Shown piece by piece: positions 34,012-43,574 of a DNA stretch of 64,000 nt; the stretch's first letter is position 1; each line of letters opens with the position of its first letter. Source of the DNA: Halioglobus maricola. Lineage in GTDB: Bacteria > Pseudomonadota > Gammaproteobacteria > Pseudomonadales > Halieaceae. Position numbers and translations under genes: made by a program. Below the pieces are notes generated by a model that saw only the letters and a list, made by a program, of their open reading frames with translations, ran no database searches and had not been told where the DNA came from. The stretch lies in assembly GCF_009388985.1 (NCBI RefSeq), contig NZ_CP036422.1:124001-188000 (forward strand), written 5' to 3'.

Positions 34012-36162
34012 ATGAACGCACCCCGTCTCGCCATCGCTACCGCTGTTGCGACCATCATTGGTACCAGCGCACCGGCTATGGCCCAGCTCGAAGAAGTAGT
34101 GGTAACCGCACAGAAACGTGAACAGGGCATTCTGGATGTGCCATTGTCTATTGCGACGCTTTCCGGTGAGCGCTTCACGTCGATGTTCGAAGGGGGCGCT
34201 GACATTCGCGCTCTATCTGCGCGAGTACCCGGCCTGTACGCCGAGTCTTCTAATGGCCGTGTCGCGCCGCGTTTCTATATCCGCGGCCTTGGCAATATCG
34301 ACTTCGATCTGGCGGCGTCCCAGCCCGTGTCCATCATCATGGATGAGGTTGTGAAAGAAAATGTGGTACTGAAAAGTTTCCCCCTGTTCGATATTGAGCG
34401 TGCTGAAGTGCTGCGCGGCCCCCAGGGTTCGCTGTTTGGGCGCAACACCACCGCAGGCATCGTCAAGTTCGACTCCTACAAGCCCACTCAGGAGTTCGAG
34501 GGCAGGGTGAAAGTCGACGCCGGCTCTCTGGGTACGATTAATGTCGAGGGTGCTGTTGGTGGCGGTATCACCGATAGCTTGTCAGGCCGCATCGCAATGC
34601 TGGTGCAAAACCGCGATGACTATATCGACAACGACTATACCGGCGAGAGCGATGCCCTCGGCGGGTTTGAAGAAAACGCTGCGAAGGGTTTCCTGCAGTG
34701 GGACGCTACCGACTCCCTCACCTTCCTGTTTGGTGCACACTACCGCGATCTGGATGGTACCTCCGCTATATTCCGCGCCAACGTTTTCGACCCGGGCAGC
34801 AACAGTCTCAATGGCAACTATGATCGCGAGACTGTCTACTTTGATGAAGGCGACAACAACCCGCAAGAGTATGAAAGCACCGGCTACAACATGAAGATCG
34901 ACTGGGACCTGGGCGGCCTAACCCTGACCTCGATCACGGCCTATGATGAGGCCGACGGTTACTCACTGGGCGACATCGATGGCGGTTTCGGAGCGGTGTT
35001 CCTCCCGGAAATGGGGCCGGGTTTCATTCCTTTCCCTTCACAGACCGCAGACGCGGCAGACACAGACCAATTCACCCAGGAGCTGCGCCTGTCGAGCGCT
35101 TACGGCGACCGCTTCAATTGGCAGGTCGGCGCGTTCTACTTCGACTCCGAGCTTGAAGTGGAGACCAATCCGTTCTTTATCCCGGCGACGACGGTGTTAC
35201 ACGAGAACACGACCTGGGCTGTATTCGGGCAGGGCGACTATGCGATCAGCGACGCCTGGACAATTACCGCGGGCCTGCGTTGGACCGATGATGAGAAAGA
35301 TTTCAGCGCTCCAGGCTATACAGAGAGCGCTGCTGATGACCAGGTAAGCGGTGATATCGCCATTTCTTTCGCCGCAGACGAGCGCTCGCTGTTCTGGGGT
35401 AAAGTCGGAACCGGCTTTCGAGCGCCGACTATTCAGGGGCGCGATGTAGCCTTTGGTGCTCCGCCCTCTGTTGCTGATTCCGAAACCATTACCTCCTTTG
35501 AATTTGGTTACAAGTCGCAGTTCTTCGACGACACCATGCGCCTGAACGCCGCCCTGTTCTACTACGAAGTAGATGATATTCAGTTCACCGCAGTCGGCGG
35601 TTCGGGTAACAATATCCAGCTGATTAATGCCGATACCGGTACCGGTCTGGGCATGGAGATGGATGTTGAATGGTTGCTGACGGACAACTTTGTTATGACC
35701 TTCGGCTTTGCCTACGCTGACACCGAAATCGAGGATAGCGGCTTGCGTGTGGGTGCCTGCGGCAGCGGCGCGTGTACCGTGACCAATCCGGTGGATGAGA
35801 ATGGCTTTGTGCTGATTGACGGCAATCCATTCCCCAATGCCCCGGAGACTACGTTCAACGTTACCGCCAGCTATAGCTATCCTATCAGTGATGCGTCGGA
35901 GCTCTTTGTGTTTACCGACTGGTCCTACCAGGGTGACACCAATATCTTCCTGTACGAGTCCAAGGAATTCCAAACTGATGGCCAGTATGAGGGAGGCTTT
36001 CGCGCCGGCTGGCGTCGCGCGGATCGCGGCCTTGAAGTCGCTGTGTTCGGCCGCAACATCACCGATGAAGAGAACGTGATGGGTGGGATCGATTTTAACA
36101 ACCTGACGGGCTTTACCAATGAGCCGCAGGTGTTTGGCGTTTCCGTCTCCTCGGAGTTCTAA
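34012..36162 (+). CDS. TonB-dependent outer-membrane receptor (nucleoside locus)
   Basis: A 716-residue receptor with a signal peptide (cleaved after PAMA), a TonB box-like start LEEVVVTAQKRE, a plug domain with FYIRGLGNIDFDL and VEVLRGPQGSLFGRNTTAGIVKFDS-like elements, and a 22-strand barrel ending in F (FGVSVSSEF). It is of the broad-substrate 'Fe-transport-like' type common in marine bacteria. Only 6 bases separate it from the NUP-family lipoprotein gene, so both are made together. Uptake of nucleosides or a related compound is inferred from neighbours. Confidence 0.9.
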   Translation: MNAPRLAIATAVATIIGTSAPAMAQLEEVVVTAQKREQGILDVPLSIATLSGERFTSMFEGGADIRALSARVPGLYAESSNGRVAPRFYIRGLGNIDFDLAASQPVSIIMDEVVKENVVLKSFPLFDIERAEVLRGPQGSLFGRNTTAGIVKFDSYKPTQEFEGRVKVDAGSLGTINVEGAVGGGITDSLSGRIAMLVQNRDDYIDNDYTGESDALGGFEENAAKGFLQWDATDSLTFLFGAHYRDLDGTSAIFRANVFDPGSNSLNGNYDRETVYFDEGDNNPQEYESTGYNMKIDWDLGGLTLTSITAYDEADGYSLGDIDGGFGAVFLPEMGPGFIPFPSQTADAADTDQFTQELRLSSAYGDRFNWQVGAFYFDSELEVETNPFFIPATTVLHENTTWAVFGQGDYAISDAWTITAGLRWTDDEKDFSAPGYTESAADDQVSGDIAISFAADERSLFWGKVGTGFRAPTIQGRDVAFGAPPSVADSETITSFEFGYKSQFFDDTMRLNAALFYYEVDDIQFTAVGGSGNNIQLINADTGTGLGMEMDVEWLLTDNFVMTFGFAYADTEIEDSGLRVGACGSGACTVTNPVDENGFVLIDGNPFPNAPETTFNVTASYSYPISDASELFVFTDWSYQGDTNIFLYESKEFQTDGQYEGGFRAGWRRADRGLEVAVFGRNITDEENVMGGIDFNNLTGFTNEPQVFGVSVSSEF

Positions 36163-36168
36163 GAGCCT

Positions 36169-37242
36169 ATGTCTAACTTACTCCCCAAAGCCCTGCTGCT
36201 ACTTGCAGCCGGGCTTTTTGCTGGCTGTACCGTCAGCGTCGATGTCGACACTCATGAGCCCGTACCGGTCAAGGTGGTTGTCGTTACCATGTTTGAAAGC
36301 GGTGAAGACAGCGGCGACAAAGCCGGTGAGTTTCAGCGCTGGAACGAGCGCCTGCCGTTGGACAAGGTCTATCCGGCCCCTCATATGCACCACGACATTC
36401 ACTTCAACGAAGCGTCTGGTGTATTGGGTATTGTCACCGGTATGGGTACTGCCAACTCGGCCGCGAGTGTTATGGCTCTGGGCATGGACGAGCGCTTTGA
36501 CCTTAGCAAGGCCTACTGGCTGGTAGCAGGCATATCGGGTTTTGATCCGGCGGATGCCTCACTGGGTTCCGTCGCTTGGGCGCAGTTTCTGGTAGATGGT
36601 GACCTGGCGCACGAAATTGATTCTCGCGAAAAACCGGACGATTGGGAGCACGGCTACTTTCCCCTGTTTAGCCAGGGCCCTGATGATTCGGAGCGACTCA
36701 GTTACAGTCTGGGTGAAGTGTTTGAGTTAAATGGCGATCTGGTGGAGTGGGCCTTCCAGTTCACCAAGGATATGGAATTGCCCGATCACCCGACCCTGGA
36801 AGCCACGCGCAAGCTGTATGTGAACCATCCAGTGGGTCAGCGCACACCCTTCGTTCTGAAAGGTGATCAGCTGGCGGCCATGACCTTCTGGCACGGTGAG
36901 ATACTCAACGACTGGGCGAATGACTGGGTAGACTACTGGACCGAAGGCGAGGGCAACTTTGTCAGTTCCGCGATGGAGGACACAGGCACCTATCAGTCCC
37001 TGACCTATCTGCACAACGCAGGCAAGGTAGACAAGAACCGGCTCATGGTTCTGCGCACCGCGTCTAACTACACAATGCAACCGCCCGGCAAAACAGCTGC
37101 GCAAAACCTGCTCGAAGAGCAGCACGATAGTTATGCAGGCCTGGACGCTGCTTTGGAAAATGCTTACCTGGTGGGTAACGCTGTGGTGCAGGAACTGGTG
37201 AGTAACTGGGACCAGTACCGGGATAACATACCCAGCCCCTGA
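36169..37242 (+). CDS. Purine nucleoside permease (NUP) family lipoprotein
   Basis: A 357-residue protein with a lipobox (LFAGC near residue 20). The NUP family core is evident: VKVVVVTMFESGEDSGDKAGEFQRW, GVLGIVTGMGTANSAASVMALG, DLSKAYWLVAGISGFDP, GSVAWAQFLVDGDL and LRTASNYTMQPPG. Fungal NUP proteins are described as nucleoside permeases, but the fold resembles nucleoside phosphorylases, and a secreted lipoprotein cannot be a permease. Cleavage or binding of purine nucleosides at the periplasmic face is more likely. It is encoded directly after a TonB receptor. Confidence 0.85.
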   Translation: MSNLLPKALLLLAAGLFAGCTVSVDVDTHEPVPVKVVVVTMFESGEDSGDKAGEFQRWNERLPLDKVYPAPHMHHDIHFNEASGVLGIVTGMGTANSAASVMALGMDERFDLSKAYWLVAGISGFDPADASLGSVAWAQFLVDGDLAHEIDSREKPDDWEHGYFPLFSQGPDDSERLSYSLGEVFELNGDLVEWAFQFTKDMELPDHPTLEATRKLYVNHPVGQRTPFVLKGDQLAAMTFWHGEILNDWANDWVDYWTEGEGNFVSSAMEDTGTYQSLTYLHNAGKVDKNRLMVLRTASNYTMQPPGKTAAQNLLEEQHDSYAGLDAALENAYLVGNAVVQELVSNWDQYRDNIPSP

Positions 37243-37253
37243 GTAAGTTTGCC

Positions 37254-37736
37254 GTGGCTGATCGCGAGTTGTATCGAGGAACAGATGTACTGATGGAAGT
37301 CGCTGATCAATCGCCCGGAACTGACCCTTTCGTCCGCCGCTATGTTATCGGGCTCTGCGCCGTAGCGGTGGTGGTTCTGTTCTCGTGGCTACTGAACATG
37401 GACACCCGGGTCGGCGAGTTGAATGATCTGCTCGACGCTGATGCTGAACTCGCGGCTTATCCCTATTCCTTTCGAGTGTTGTCTCTTGAGGAAGGGGTAG
37501 CCAGCATGTCCAGCCCTCGCTCAGCCCAATTGTCAGCTATTCAGGGCCTGCGCATCCTGTTCCCTGAGCTCGAGACTGAGAGTGCTATCTCTCCGGCGAT
37601 GATGGCTGCGCAGGAGCAACTTGCCGCAGTGCAGTCGCGTGCGGGAAAGCTGGTGGGGGCCCATGAAAACGTAAACCGCGTTCGATGGGTTCTCGATGAA
37701 CGCTGGCTCGCCAGGCATGGCGTATATGTGCAGTAG
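37254..37736 (+). CDS. Single-pass membrane protein of unknown function
   Basis: About 160 residues from a GTG at 37254; an in-frame ATG at 37293 is an alternative and neither has a clear ribosome-binding site. One transmembrane helix (YVIGLCAVAVVVLFSWLLN, about residues 30-48) is followed by an extracytoplasmic helical domain with MSSPRSAQLSAIQGLRILFPE and a conserved-looking end VRWVLDERWLARHGVYV. No family recognised. It follows the NUP gene by 11 bases and may be third in that operon. Confidence 0.65.
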   Translation: MADRELYRGTDVLMEVADQSPGTDPFVRRYVIGLCAVAVVVLFSWLLNMDTRVGELNDLLDADAELAAYPYSFRVLSLEEGVASMSSPRSAQLSAIQGLRILFPELETESAISPAMMAAQEQLAAVQSRAGKLVGAHENVNRVRWVLDERWLARHGVYVQ

Positions 37737-37763
37737 CGAACCTCAGAGGATTTGCATGCATAT

Positions 37764-40388
37764 CTAACCGGCGTTTCGAATTTGTTCGTCTTCCGAGTAG
37801 AGAATCGCTTTGAGTTCAGGAATACAGGAGCCACACTGGGTGCCACATTTGAGAGCGTCGCCCAAAGCCTCGACGCTGCTTGCTCCCGCTGCGATGGCGG
37901 TCACAATTTCCGTTTCGCCCACTTCCCAACAGCTACAGATCATTTTTCCTGTGTCCGGACGTTCGCTGCTGAAGCCGGCGAGCAGTTCCCAGCCTGGCGT
38001 CTGGTCTGCGAGGGTCGACAGCCAGGCTCGCAGGGGTAGGGCGTTGCGGTCCGGGTGCAGGAACAGGGCGTGGCTGATACGGCCATTGTTTGAACTGACT
38101 TCTCGCAAGTCTCCGTGCTCTGCGTCGCTGTAAGCAGATACCGATTGCTTCTTGTCGGCCAGTGCCTGTTTTAGAAACTCGGCCACCCGGGCTGGGCTGC
38201 GACCATCAGCGATGATAGTCAGATACCCTCCTTTGACCGCGATCCGAGACCAGTAGTCGATACCCTCTGCCTGCAGTGGGTCCTTGCTGAACACCATCCC
38301 CCAACATGCAACCGGGACGGCAGCGATGTTTGCGCATGAAAACTTGGATTGGGGTTGGCCCGATACCGGGTCGGTCACTGCCGGTATCAGTTGACTGACC
38401 TTGCCCAGAGTAGAAAATTGTTCGCTCCAGTGAATAGGGATAAAGCTCTGGCCACGGGCTATACCGGGGTCCAACATGACCAACCCGCGCACCATACCCA
38501 GTGAGTTCTCCAGTTGCGCCAGATCGCCCTCGACGAGCCCGGCTTTGGCGGCGTCTTCCGGATTAACACTGATGCTGAAAAAGTCCCGATGCTGCGACAG
38601 GCGAGGTACCCGGCCAGTGCGCGTCATGGAGTGCCATTGATCGCGCAGGCGACCTGTATTCACGGTGATGTCGTTCTGGGCTTGAGGCAGCTCGGGTACC
38701 AGTGGAACAATTTTTGCGCGGCCGTCAGCTGTGTAGAACCGGCCGTCCGCGAGTGGCTCAGAATCATCGTCGTTGGTCCGCACTGGCCAGCGAATCGGCT
38801 CCATGTTTGCATATTCTTCATCGCTGAGCTGGGCCAGGGCTCCAATATCGAAAGCCCTGCTACCCTCATTTTCAAAACCGGAAAGTGCGGCATGTTCGCG
38901 AAATACAGCGGCTGGATTCGGGTAGTCAAAGTATTGTTTTAAGCCGAGGCGTTGGGCCACATCAGTAATGATTTGCCAGTCAGGTCGGGCTTCGCCGGTC
39001 GGCGCCACGAGCTTCCGTTGGCGAGAGATAACACGTTCGGAATTGGTCACAGTCCCGTCTTTCTCGCCCCAGGGGGCAGCGGGTAGCAGGAGATCGGCGT
39101 GAGTGGCGGTATCGGTTTGCTCAGTGCAGTCGGATACCACGACAAACTCACACCGCTCAAGTGCGCGTTTTACCATGTCCGAGTCTGGCAGGCTCACGGC
39201 GGGGTTTGTTGCCATGATCCACAGAAACTTGATCTTGCCATCCGCTGCGGCCTGGAACAGATCTACGGCCTTCAGACCGGGCGCGTCGATCATGTCTGGC
39301 GCTTCCCAGAAACGCTGCACCCGATCGATCTCTGCGGGGCTGAAATCCATGTGTGCTGCCAGTTGATTGGCGAGGCCACCGACTTCGCGACCGCCCATCG
39401 CATTCGGTTGGCCTGTGATGGAGAAGGGCCCGGCTCCGGACTTGCCTATGCGGCCTGTAGCGAGATGGCAGTTGATAATGGCATTGCACTTGTCCGTGCC
39501 AGTCGCGGATTGCTTGACGCCCTGGGAGAACATGGTGACGGTGCGATCAGTGTTGGCGTACCAGCTGTAGAAACGATTGAGCTCAATGGGATCCAGTCCA
39601 CAGCTTTCGGCGACCGTATCCATGTCCAGATCGCCAATAGCGGCTAATGTGTCAGGCAGACCGCGGGTATGGCGCGCCACGTACTCTTCGTCGATGGCGC
39701 TGTTGTTTTGCAGATGGTTTAGCAGGCCGCTGAACACGTAAGCGTCGGAGCCCGGCTTTATTTGCAGGTGCAGGTCCGCGATGTCACAGGTGGCTGTGCG
39801 CCGGGGATCGATAACGACAATACGTTTGTCAGGATTGTCTTTCTTAGCTGCCACTATCCGTTGATAAACCACCGGGTGGGTCCATGCGGCATTGGAGCCG
39901 ACCATTACCAGCAGATCGCAGGTATCAAGATCTGCATAAGTGCATGGCACGATGTCTTCACCGAAGGCCCGCTTGTGGGCCGCCACCGCAGAAGACATAC
40001 ACAGGCGTGAATTGGTGTCTACATTGGCGCTGCCAAGAAAGCCTTTCATCAGCTTGTTGGCGACGTAGTAGTCTTCGCTGAGCAGTTGGCCTGAGAGATA
40101 CATGGCGATGGACTCGGGGCCGTGCGTCTCGATAGTCTGGCGTATTTTGGTGGCGATGGTATCGATGGCGTGGTTCCAGCTGACCCGCTCTCCCGCCAGT
40201 TGCGGATGTAGAAGCCGTCCCTCGTCTCCAAGGGTCTCAGCCAGTGCTGTCCCCTTCACGCACAAGCGGCCGGCGTTAGCGGGGTGGTCCCCATCCCCCA
40301 CGACTTTGATGACTTTTGCCCCCTCGACCTCGGCACGAACGCCGCAGCCGACACCACAGTAAGGACAGGTTGTATTGCATTCTTTCAT
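37764..40388 (-). CDS. nasA: Assimilatory nitrate reductase catalytic subunit NasA
   Basis: An 874-residue molybdopterin oxidoreductase. The N-terminal [4Fe-4S] motif CPYCGVGCGVRAEVEG (residues 8-20, completed by the Cys in AGRLCVKG) is followed by the bis-MGD domains (MVGSNAAWTHPVVYQRI, MATNPAVSLPDS, FYTADGRAKIVPL). At the C-terminus is a BFD-like [2Fe-2S] module with CSCWEVGETEI and CGTQCGSC, typical of NasA. It reduces nitrate to nitrite in the cytoplasm. It is last in a minus-strand run after the flavoprotein and nrtABD, which supply electrons and substrate. Confidence 0.95.
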   Translation of the reverse strand: MKECNTTCPYCGVGCGVRAEVEGAKVIKVVGDGDHPANAGRLCVKGTALAETLGDEGRLLHPQLAGERVSWNHAIDTIATKIRQTIETHGPESIAMYLSGQLLSEDYYVANKLMKGFLGSANVDTNSRLCMSSAVAAHKRAFGEDIVPCTYADLDTCDLLVMVGSNAAWTHPVVYQRIVAAKKDNPDKRIVVIDPRRTATCDIADLHLQIKPGSDAYVFSGLLNHLQNNSAIDEEYVARHTRGLPDTLAAIGDLDMDTVAESCGLDPIELNRFYSWYANTDRTVTMFSQGVKQSATGTDKCNAIINCHLATGRIGKSGAGPFSITGQPNAMGGREVGGLANQLAAHMDFSPAEIDRVQRFWEAPDMIDAPGLKAVDLFQAAADGKIKFLWIMATNPAVSLPDSDMVKRALERCEFVVVSDCTEQTDTATHADLLLPAAPWGEKDGTVTNSERVISRQRKLVAPTGEARPDWQIITDVAQRLGLKQYFDYPNPAAVFREHAALSGFENEGSRAFDIGALAQLSDEEYANMEPIRWPVRTNDDDSEPLADGRFYTADGRAKIVPLVPELPQAQNDITVNTGRLRDQWHSMTRTGRVPRLSQHRDFFSISVNPEDAAKAGLVEGDLAQLENSLGMVRGLVMLDPGIARGQSFIPIHWSEQFSTLGKVSQLIPAVTDPVSGQPQSKFSCANIAAVPVACWGMVFSKDPLQAEGIDYWSRIAVKGGYLTIIADGRSPARVAEFLKQALADKKQSVSAYSDAEHGDLREVSSNNGRISHALFLHPDRNALPLRAWLSTLADQTPGWELLAGFSSERPDTGKMICSCWEVGETEIVTAIAAGASSVEALGDALKCGTQCGSCIPELKAILYSEDEQIRNAG

Positions 40389-40409
40389 AGGAATCTACAG
40401 AGTTTCGCT

Positions 40410-41618
40410 TCAGGCGGCAGCGCCCAGTTGGGCTTCGGCCACTTCCTTACCATAGATAAGAGAGTTGCGTAGAGCACTGATATCGCAGCCCTCTCGTATT
40501 AGTTCTGAGTACCAGGTGCCGCCGCGTTTGTCGCCAACCAGGACGGCGCCCACAAGGCGATTGTCCCTGACGACAAGGCGTCGATAGAGCCCACTGGCGC
40601 TATCGCGCAGCACGATTTGTTCTGCATCACTGTCGAGTTCACCCGCGCGGTAGATGTCCACGCCGGAAATTTTCAATTGGGTTGGATAGTCTTCGATAGC
40701 GAAGCCTGATGTTGGCGTATCGCACAGGTAACGGGCCAGTACTTCAGCCTGGCGACGGATCGGCGCCACCAGACCGAAGCCCTGCTGGCCAAATTCGCAG
40801 CACTCGCCCAGGGCGAATACACCTGGTTTGGAAGTGCGCAGATAGGCGTCTACCAAGATACCTCGGTCGGCATCGATTCCCCCACGTCGGGCCAACTGGA
40901 CATTAGGGACGATACCTGAGGCGAACAGTAGCAGGTCACACACTTCGACCGAGCCGTCGTCCAACTCTATGGCGGAGACTCTTCCGTCGTTTGCGCGGAT
41001 CTCTTTGAGGGAGGAGCTGAGACGAAACGCTATTCCCTTGGCCTCCAGCTCCTGTTGTAAGTGTGATCCGCCCTCGCTGTCCAGTTGACGATTCATGATG
41101 ACTGGGTTGCGGTGAACCACGCAGGTTTCGAAGCCCAGTTTTACCAGCCCGTGGGCTGCTTCAAGCCCAAGTAGTCCAGCGCCTATCACCACTGCGCGTT
41201 TGCCGCAGGTCTCGAGCGTATGGAGTTCTCTGGCATCTGCCAGGCTGCGAAATACCATTGATCCTTTTAGCTCGGTACCGTCAGTGTCTGGTCGGGCGAC
41301 GCTTGAGCCGGTTGCTAGTACTAATTTGTCGTAGGGGAAGGATTCGCCGTTTTCGCTGAAGGCGATTCTGGCGGTGGTGCCAAGGTCGGTGATGCGGCTT
41401 CCAGGTATGAATTGGACTCGCTCCATCGCTTGCAGCATGTGCAAGTCGTCTTCGCTGTTTTCACCTGCCAGCAAATTGGAAAGCAGAACCCGGTTGTAGC
41501 AAACATCCTCCTCATCGCCGACAACGGTAATGCAGTAGTCATGAATCTGTTGATCTAACTGCTGCAACAGGTAGGCCGTGGCCATACCGGCACCGACGAT
41601 GAGGAGGCGCTGCTTCAT
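40410..41618 (-). CDS. nasB: FAD/NAD(P)H oxidoreductase, nitrate reductase electron-transfer partner
   Basis: A 402-residue class I pyridine nucleotide-disulphide oxidoreductase-type flavoprotein, like the N-terminal half of NirB. FAD motif LLIVGAGMATAYLLQQL, the CYNRVLLSNLLAGE segment typical of NirB/NasB, NAD-binding VVIGAGLLGLEAAHGL and the second FAD contact GVFALGECCEF are present. It lacks the sulphite-reductase and BFD domains, so it cannot reduce nitrite. Next to nasA, 21 bases away, it probably passes NAD(P)H electrons to NasA's C-terminal [2Fe-2S] module. Confidence 0.87.
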   Translation of the reverse strand: MKQRLLIVGAGMATAYLLQQLDQQIHDYCITVVGDEEDVCYNRVLLSNLLAGENSEDDLHMLQAMERVQFIPGSRITDLGTTARIAFSENGESFPYDKLVLATGSSVARPDTDGTELKGSMVFRSLADARELHTLETCGKRAVVIGAGLLGLEAAHGLVKLGFETCVVHRNPVIMNRQLDSEGGSHLQQELEAKGIAFRLSSSLKEIRANDGRVSAIELDDGSVEVCDLLLFASGIVPNVQLARRGGIDADRGILVDAYLRTSKPGVFALGECCEFGQQGFGLVAPIRRQAEVLARYLCDTPTSGFAIEDYPTQLKISGVDIYRAGELDSDAEQIVLRDSASGLYRRLVVRDNRLVGAVLVGDKRGGTWYSELIREGCDISALRNSLIYGKEVAEAQLGAAA

Positions 41619-41623
41619 GGAGA

Positions 41624-42514
41624 TCAGGCCGCCTCGATTTTGGTTGCGCCAGCCTCGGTAGCTACTGCTCCCTCGATAGCGGTTTCGAGCACGACTGCTT
41701 CGGCAACTTCCGTTGATGGTTTCTTTTCGGGATGGCTGTGCTTGGCATAGAGGAATTCCAATACCTGCTGTCGCAGGTGAACAAACTCCGGATCCTCTGC
41801 GAGTTCCAGGCGGTCGCGCGGCCGCGCCAGATTCACATCGAGTATTTCTCCAATGGTGGCCGCTGGGCCGTTACTCATCATGACAATGCGATCTGACAGC
41901 AGTACAGCCTCATCTACATCGTGGGTAATCATAATCACGGTGTTGCCGAGTTCGGCTTGAATTTCCATCAGCGAATCCTGCAATTGGGCTCGCGTCAGGG
42001 CGTCCAGTGCGCCGAAGGGTTCATCCATGAGTAGCACCTTGGGCTGCATGGCAAGGCAGCGTGCAATGCCCACGCGCTGCTTCATGCCACCTGAGATTTC
42101 ACCGGGCAATTTGTGCAGGGCGTGGTCCATGTTGACCAGTTTCAGGTTGTGTTCAATCCACTCTTTGCGCTCAGCCTTGGTTTTGGATTTGCGAAATACC
42201 TGATTTACCGCAAGTTCAACATTCTCGTAGACGGATAACCAGGGCATGAGTGAGTGGTTCTGGAACACAACAGCGCGATCGGGGCCGGGCTCAAGAACTT
42301 CCTTGCCCTCGAGGACGACACCGCCCTCTGTCGCGTTGTACAGGCCCGCGACAATGTTCAGTACAGTGGACTTGCCGCAGCCAGAGTGTCCTATCAGGGA
42401 AACAAATTCCCCTTGGTCCATTTTCAGATTGACGTTCTGCAGTGCGCGAAACTTGGTGCCGTTGGTATCGAATTCGATGCCAACGCCGGTAATGTCGAGA
42501 TACTTCATTGCCAT
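41624..42514 (-). CDS. nrtD: Nitrate ABC transporter ATP-binding protein
   Basis: A 296-residue ABC ATPase: Walker [10 protein letters not shown] near residue 43, Q-loop FQNHSLMPW, signature [14 protein letters not shown], Walker [13 protein letters not shown] and switch MITHDVDEA. It belongs to the SsuB/TauB/NrtD group. The C-terminal ~40 residues are Ala/Glu-rich. AAGGAA lies 7 bases before the ATG. With NrtA and NrtB it forms the high-affinity nitrate/nitrite importer. Confidence 0.93.
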   Translation of the reverse strand: MAMKYLDITGVGIEFDTNGTKFRALQNVNLKMDQGEFVSLIGHSGCGKSTVLNIVAGLYNATEGGVVLEGKEVLEPGPDRAVVFQNHSLMPWLSVYENVELAVNQVFRKSKTKAERKEWIEHNLKLVNMDHALHKLPGEISGGMKQRVGIARCLAMQPKVLLMDEPFGALDALTRAQLQDSLMEIQAELGNTVIMITHDVDEAVLLSDRIVMMSNGPAATIGEILDVNLARPRDRLELAEDPEFVHLRQQVLEFLYAKHSHPEKKPSTEVAEAVVLETAIEGAVATEAGATKIEAA

Positions 42515-42532
42515 TTGTCGGTTCCTTGTGAG

Positions 42533-43522
42533 TTAGCGCAGTACGGCTGTTTTGTCCCAGCTTGCCCGCTTTTGCAGGGTCAGCATAAGGCGGTCGAGCA
42601 TGAAGCCAATCAGGCCAATGGCCAGTACGGCAACCATGATACGACCCAGCGAGTTGGAGCTGCCGTTCTGGAATTCGTCCCAGACGAATTTGCCGAGGCC
42701 GGGGTTCTGGGCCAGCATTTCTGCGGCGATCAGTACCATCCATCCTGTTGCCAGAGACAGGCGCAACCCGGTAAAAATCATCGGTATTGCGGCCGGGATA
42801 ACGATTTTTCGTACGTGCACCATGGGTGACAGGGCCATTACACGACTGACGTTGACCAGGTCCTTGTCGATACTAGCGACACCTACGGTGGTGTTGATCA
42901 GAGTGGGCCAGAGGCAGCACAACGCCACGGTGATGGCGGAGTTCAGAAATGCTTTCTCCAGCATTGGGTCTTCCGCGGTGTAGGTTGCTGACACGACCAT
43001 GGTCACCAGCGGCAGCCAGGCGAGTGGCGATACCGGCTTGAATATCTGGATGATGGGGTTCATTGCTTTGTACATCCCGGCTGACAGTCCACAGACTATA
43101 CCCAGCGGAATAGCGATTAGATTGGCGATCAGGAAACCCGCCGCTACTGTGACCAGGCTGGTAAATATCTGGTCGATGAAAGTGGGCTTGCCTGTATAGG
43201 GACGTATCTTTATGTCGGCGTCGGGGTTTTTGGCCAGTTTCTTGGCATTGCGCGTGTCCTGACGTTCGTAGAAGGCTACTTCCTTTTCTCGCTCGCGAGT
43301 GTGCTCAGCGCCGAGATTTTCTACCTGTTCCCACACCTCTACCGGCCCCGGGAATTGCCCCAGGGATGTATCAATTCGATTGGCCGCAAACTGCCAGACC
43401 AGCAGAAAAATGAAGATGCCGACTGCGGGTAGCAGCAAACCTTCGATGAACGACTTGGAACTTATCCGGGACAACATCTGTTGGAATCGGTCGTCGGATT
43501 GTGTGGCTACTGCTTCTGACAT
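42533..43522 (-). CDS. nrtB: Nitrate ABC transporter permease
   Basis: A 329-residue BPD-type permease with about six transmembrane segments. An N-terminal helix is followed by an unusually long charged loop (about residues 75-115, with ERQDTRNAKKLAKNP) typical of NrtB proteins. The EAA-type loop VSRVMALSPMVHVRKIVIPAAIPMIFTGLRLSLATGWM contacts the ATPase. It lies 52 bases after nrtA, behind a strong intercistronic hairpin, and 18 bases before nrtD. Confidence 0.92.
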   Translation of the reverse strand: MSEAVATQSDDRFQQMLSRISSKSFIEGLLLPAVGIFIFLLVWQFAANRIDTSLGQFPGPVEVWEQVENLGAEHTREREKEVAFYERQDTRNAKKLAKNPDADIKIRPYTGKPTFIDQIFTSLVTVAAGFLIANLIAIPLGIVCGLSAGMYKAMNPIIQIFKPVSPLAWLPLVTMVVSATYTAEDPMLEKAFLNSAITVALCCLWPTLINTTVGVASIDKDLVNVSRVMALSPMVHVRKIVIPAAIPMIFTGLRLSLATGWMVLIAAEMLAQNPGLGKFVWDEFQNGSSNSLGRIMVAVLAIGLIGFMLDRLMLTLQKRASWDKTAVLR

Positions 43523-43541
43523 CGGGGCTTTCCTTGGGTAC

Positions 43542-43561
43542 AGGCCTCCGCAAGCGGAGGC
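43542..43561 (-). other. Intercistronic hairpin between nrtA and nrtB
   Basis: GGCCTCCG and CGGAGGCC (43542-43549, 43554-43561) make an 8-bp stem with a four-base loop, without a T tract. Hairpins at this place often stabilise the upstream mRNA and keep a binding-protein gene more highly expressed than its permease. Confidence 0.65.
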
Positions 43562-43574
43562 CGGATCATCGTTG

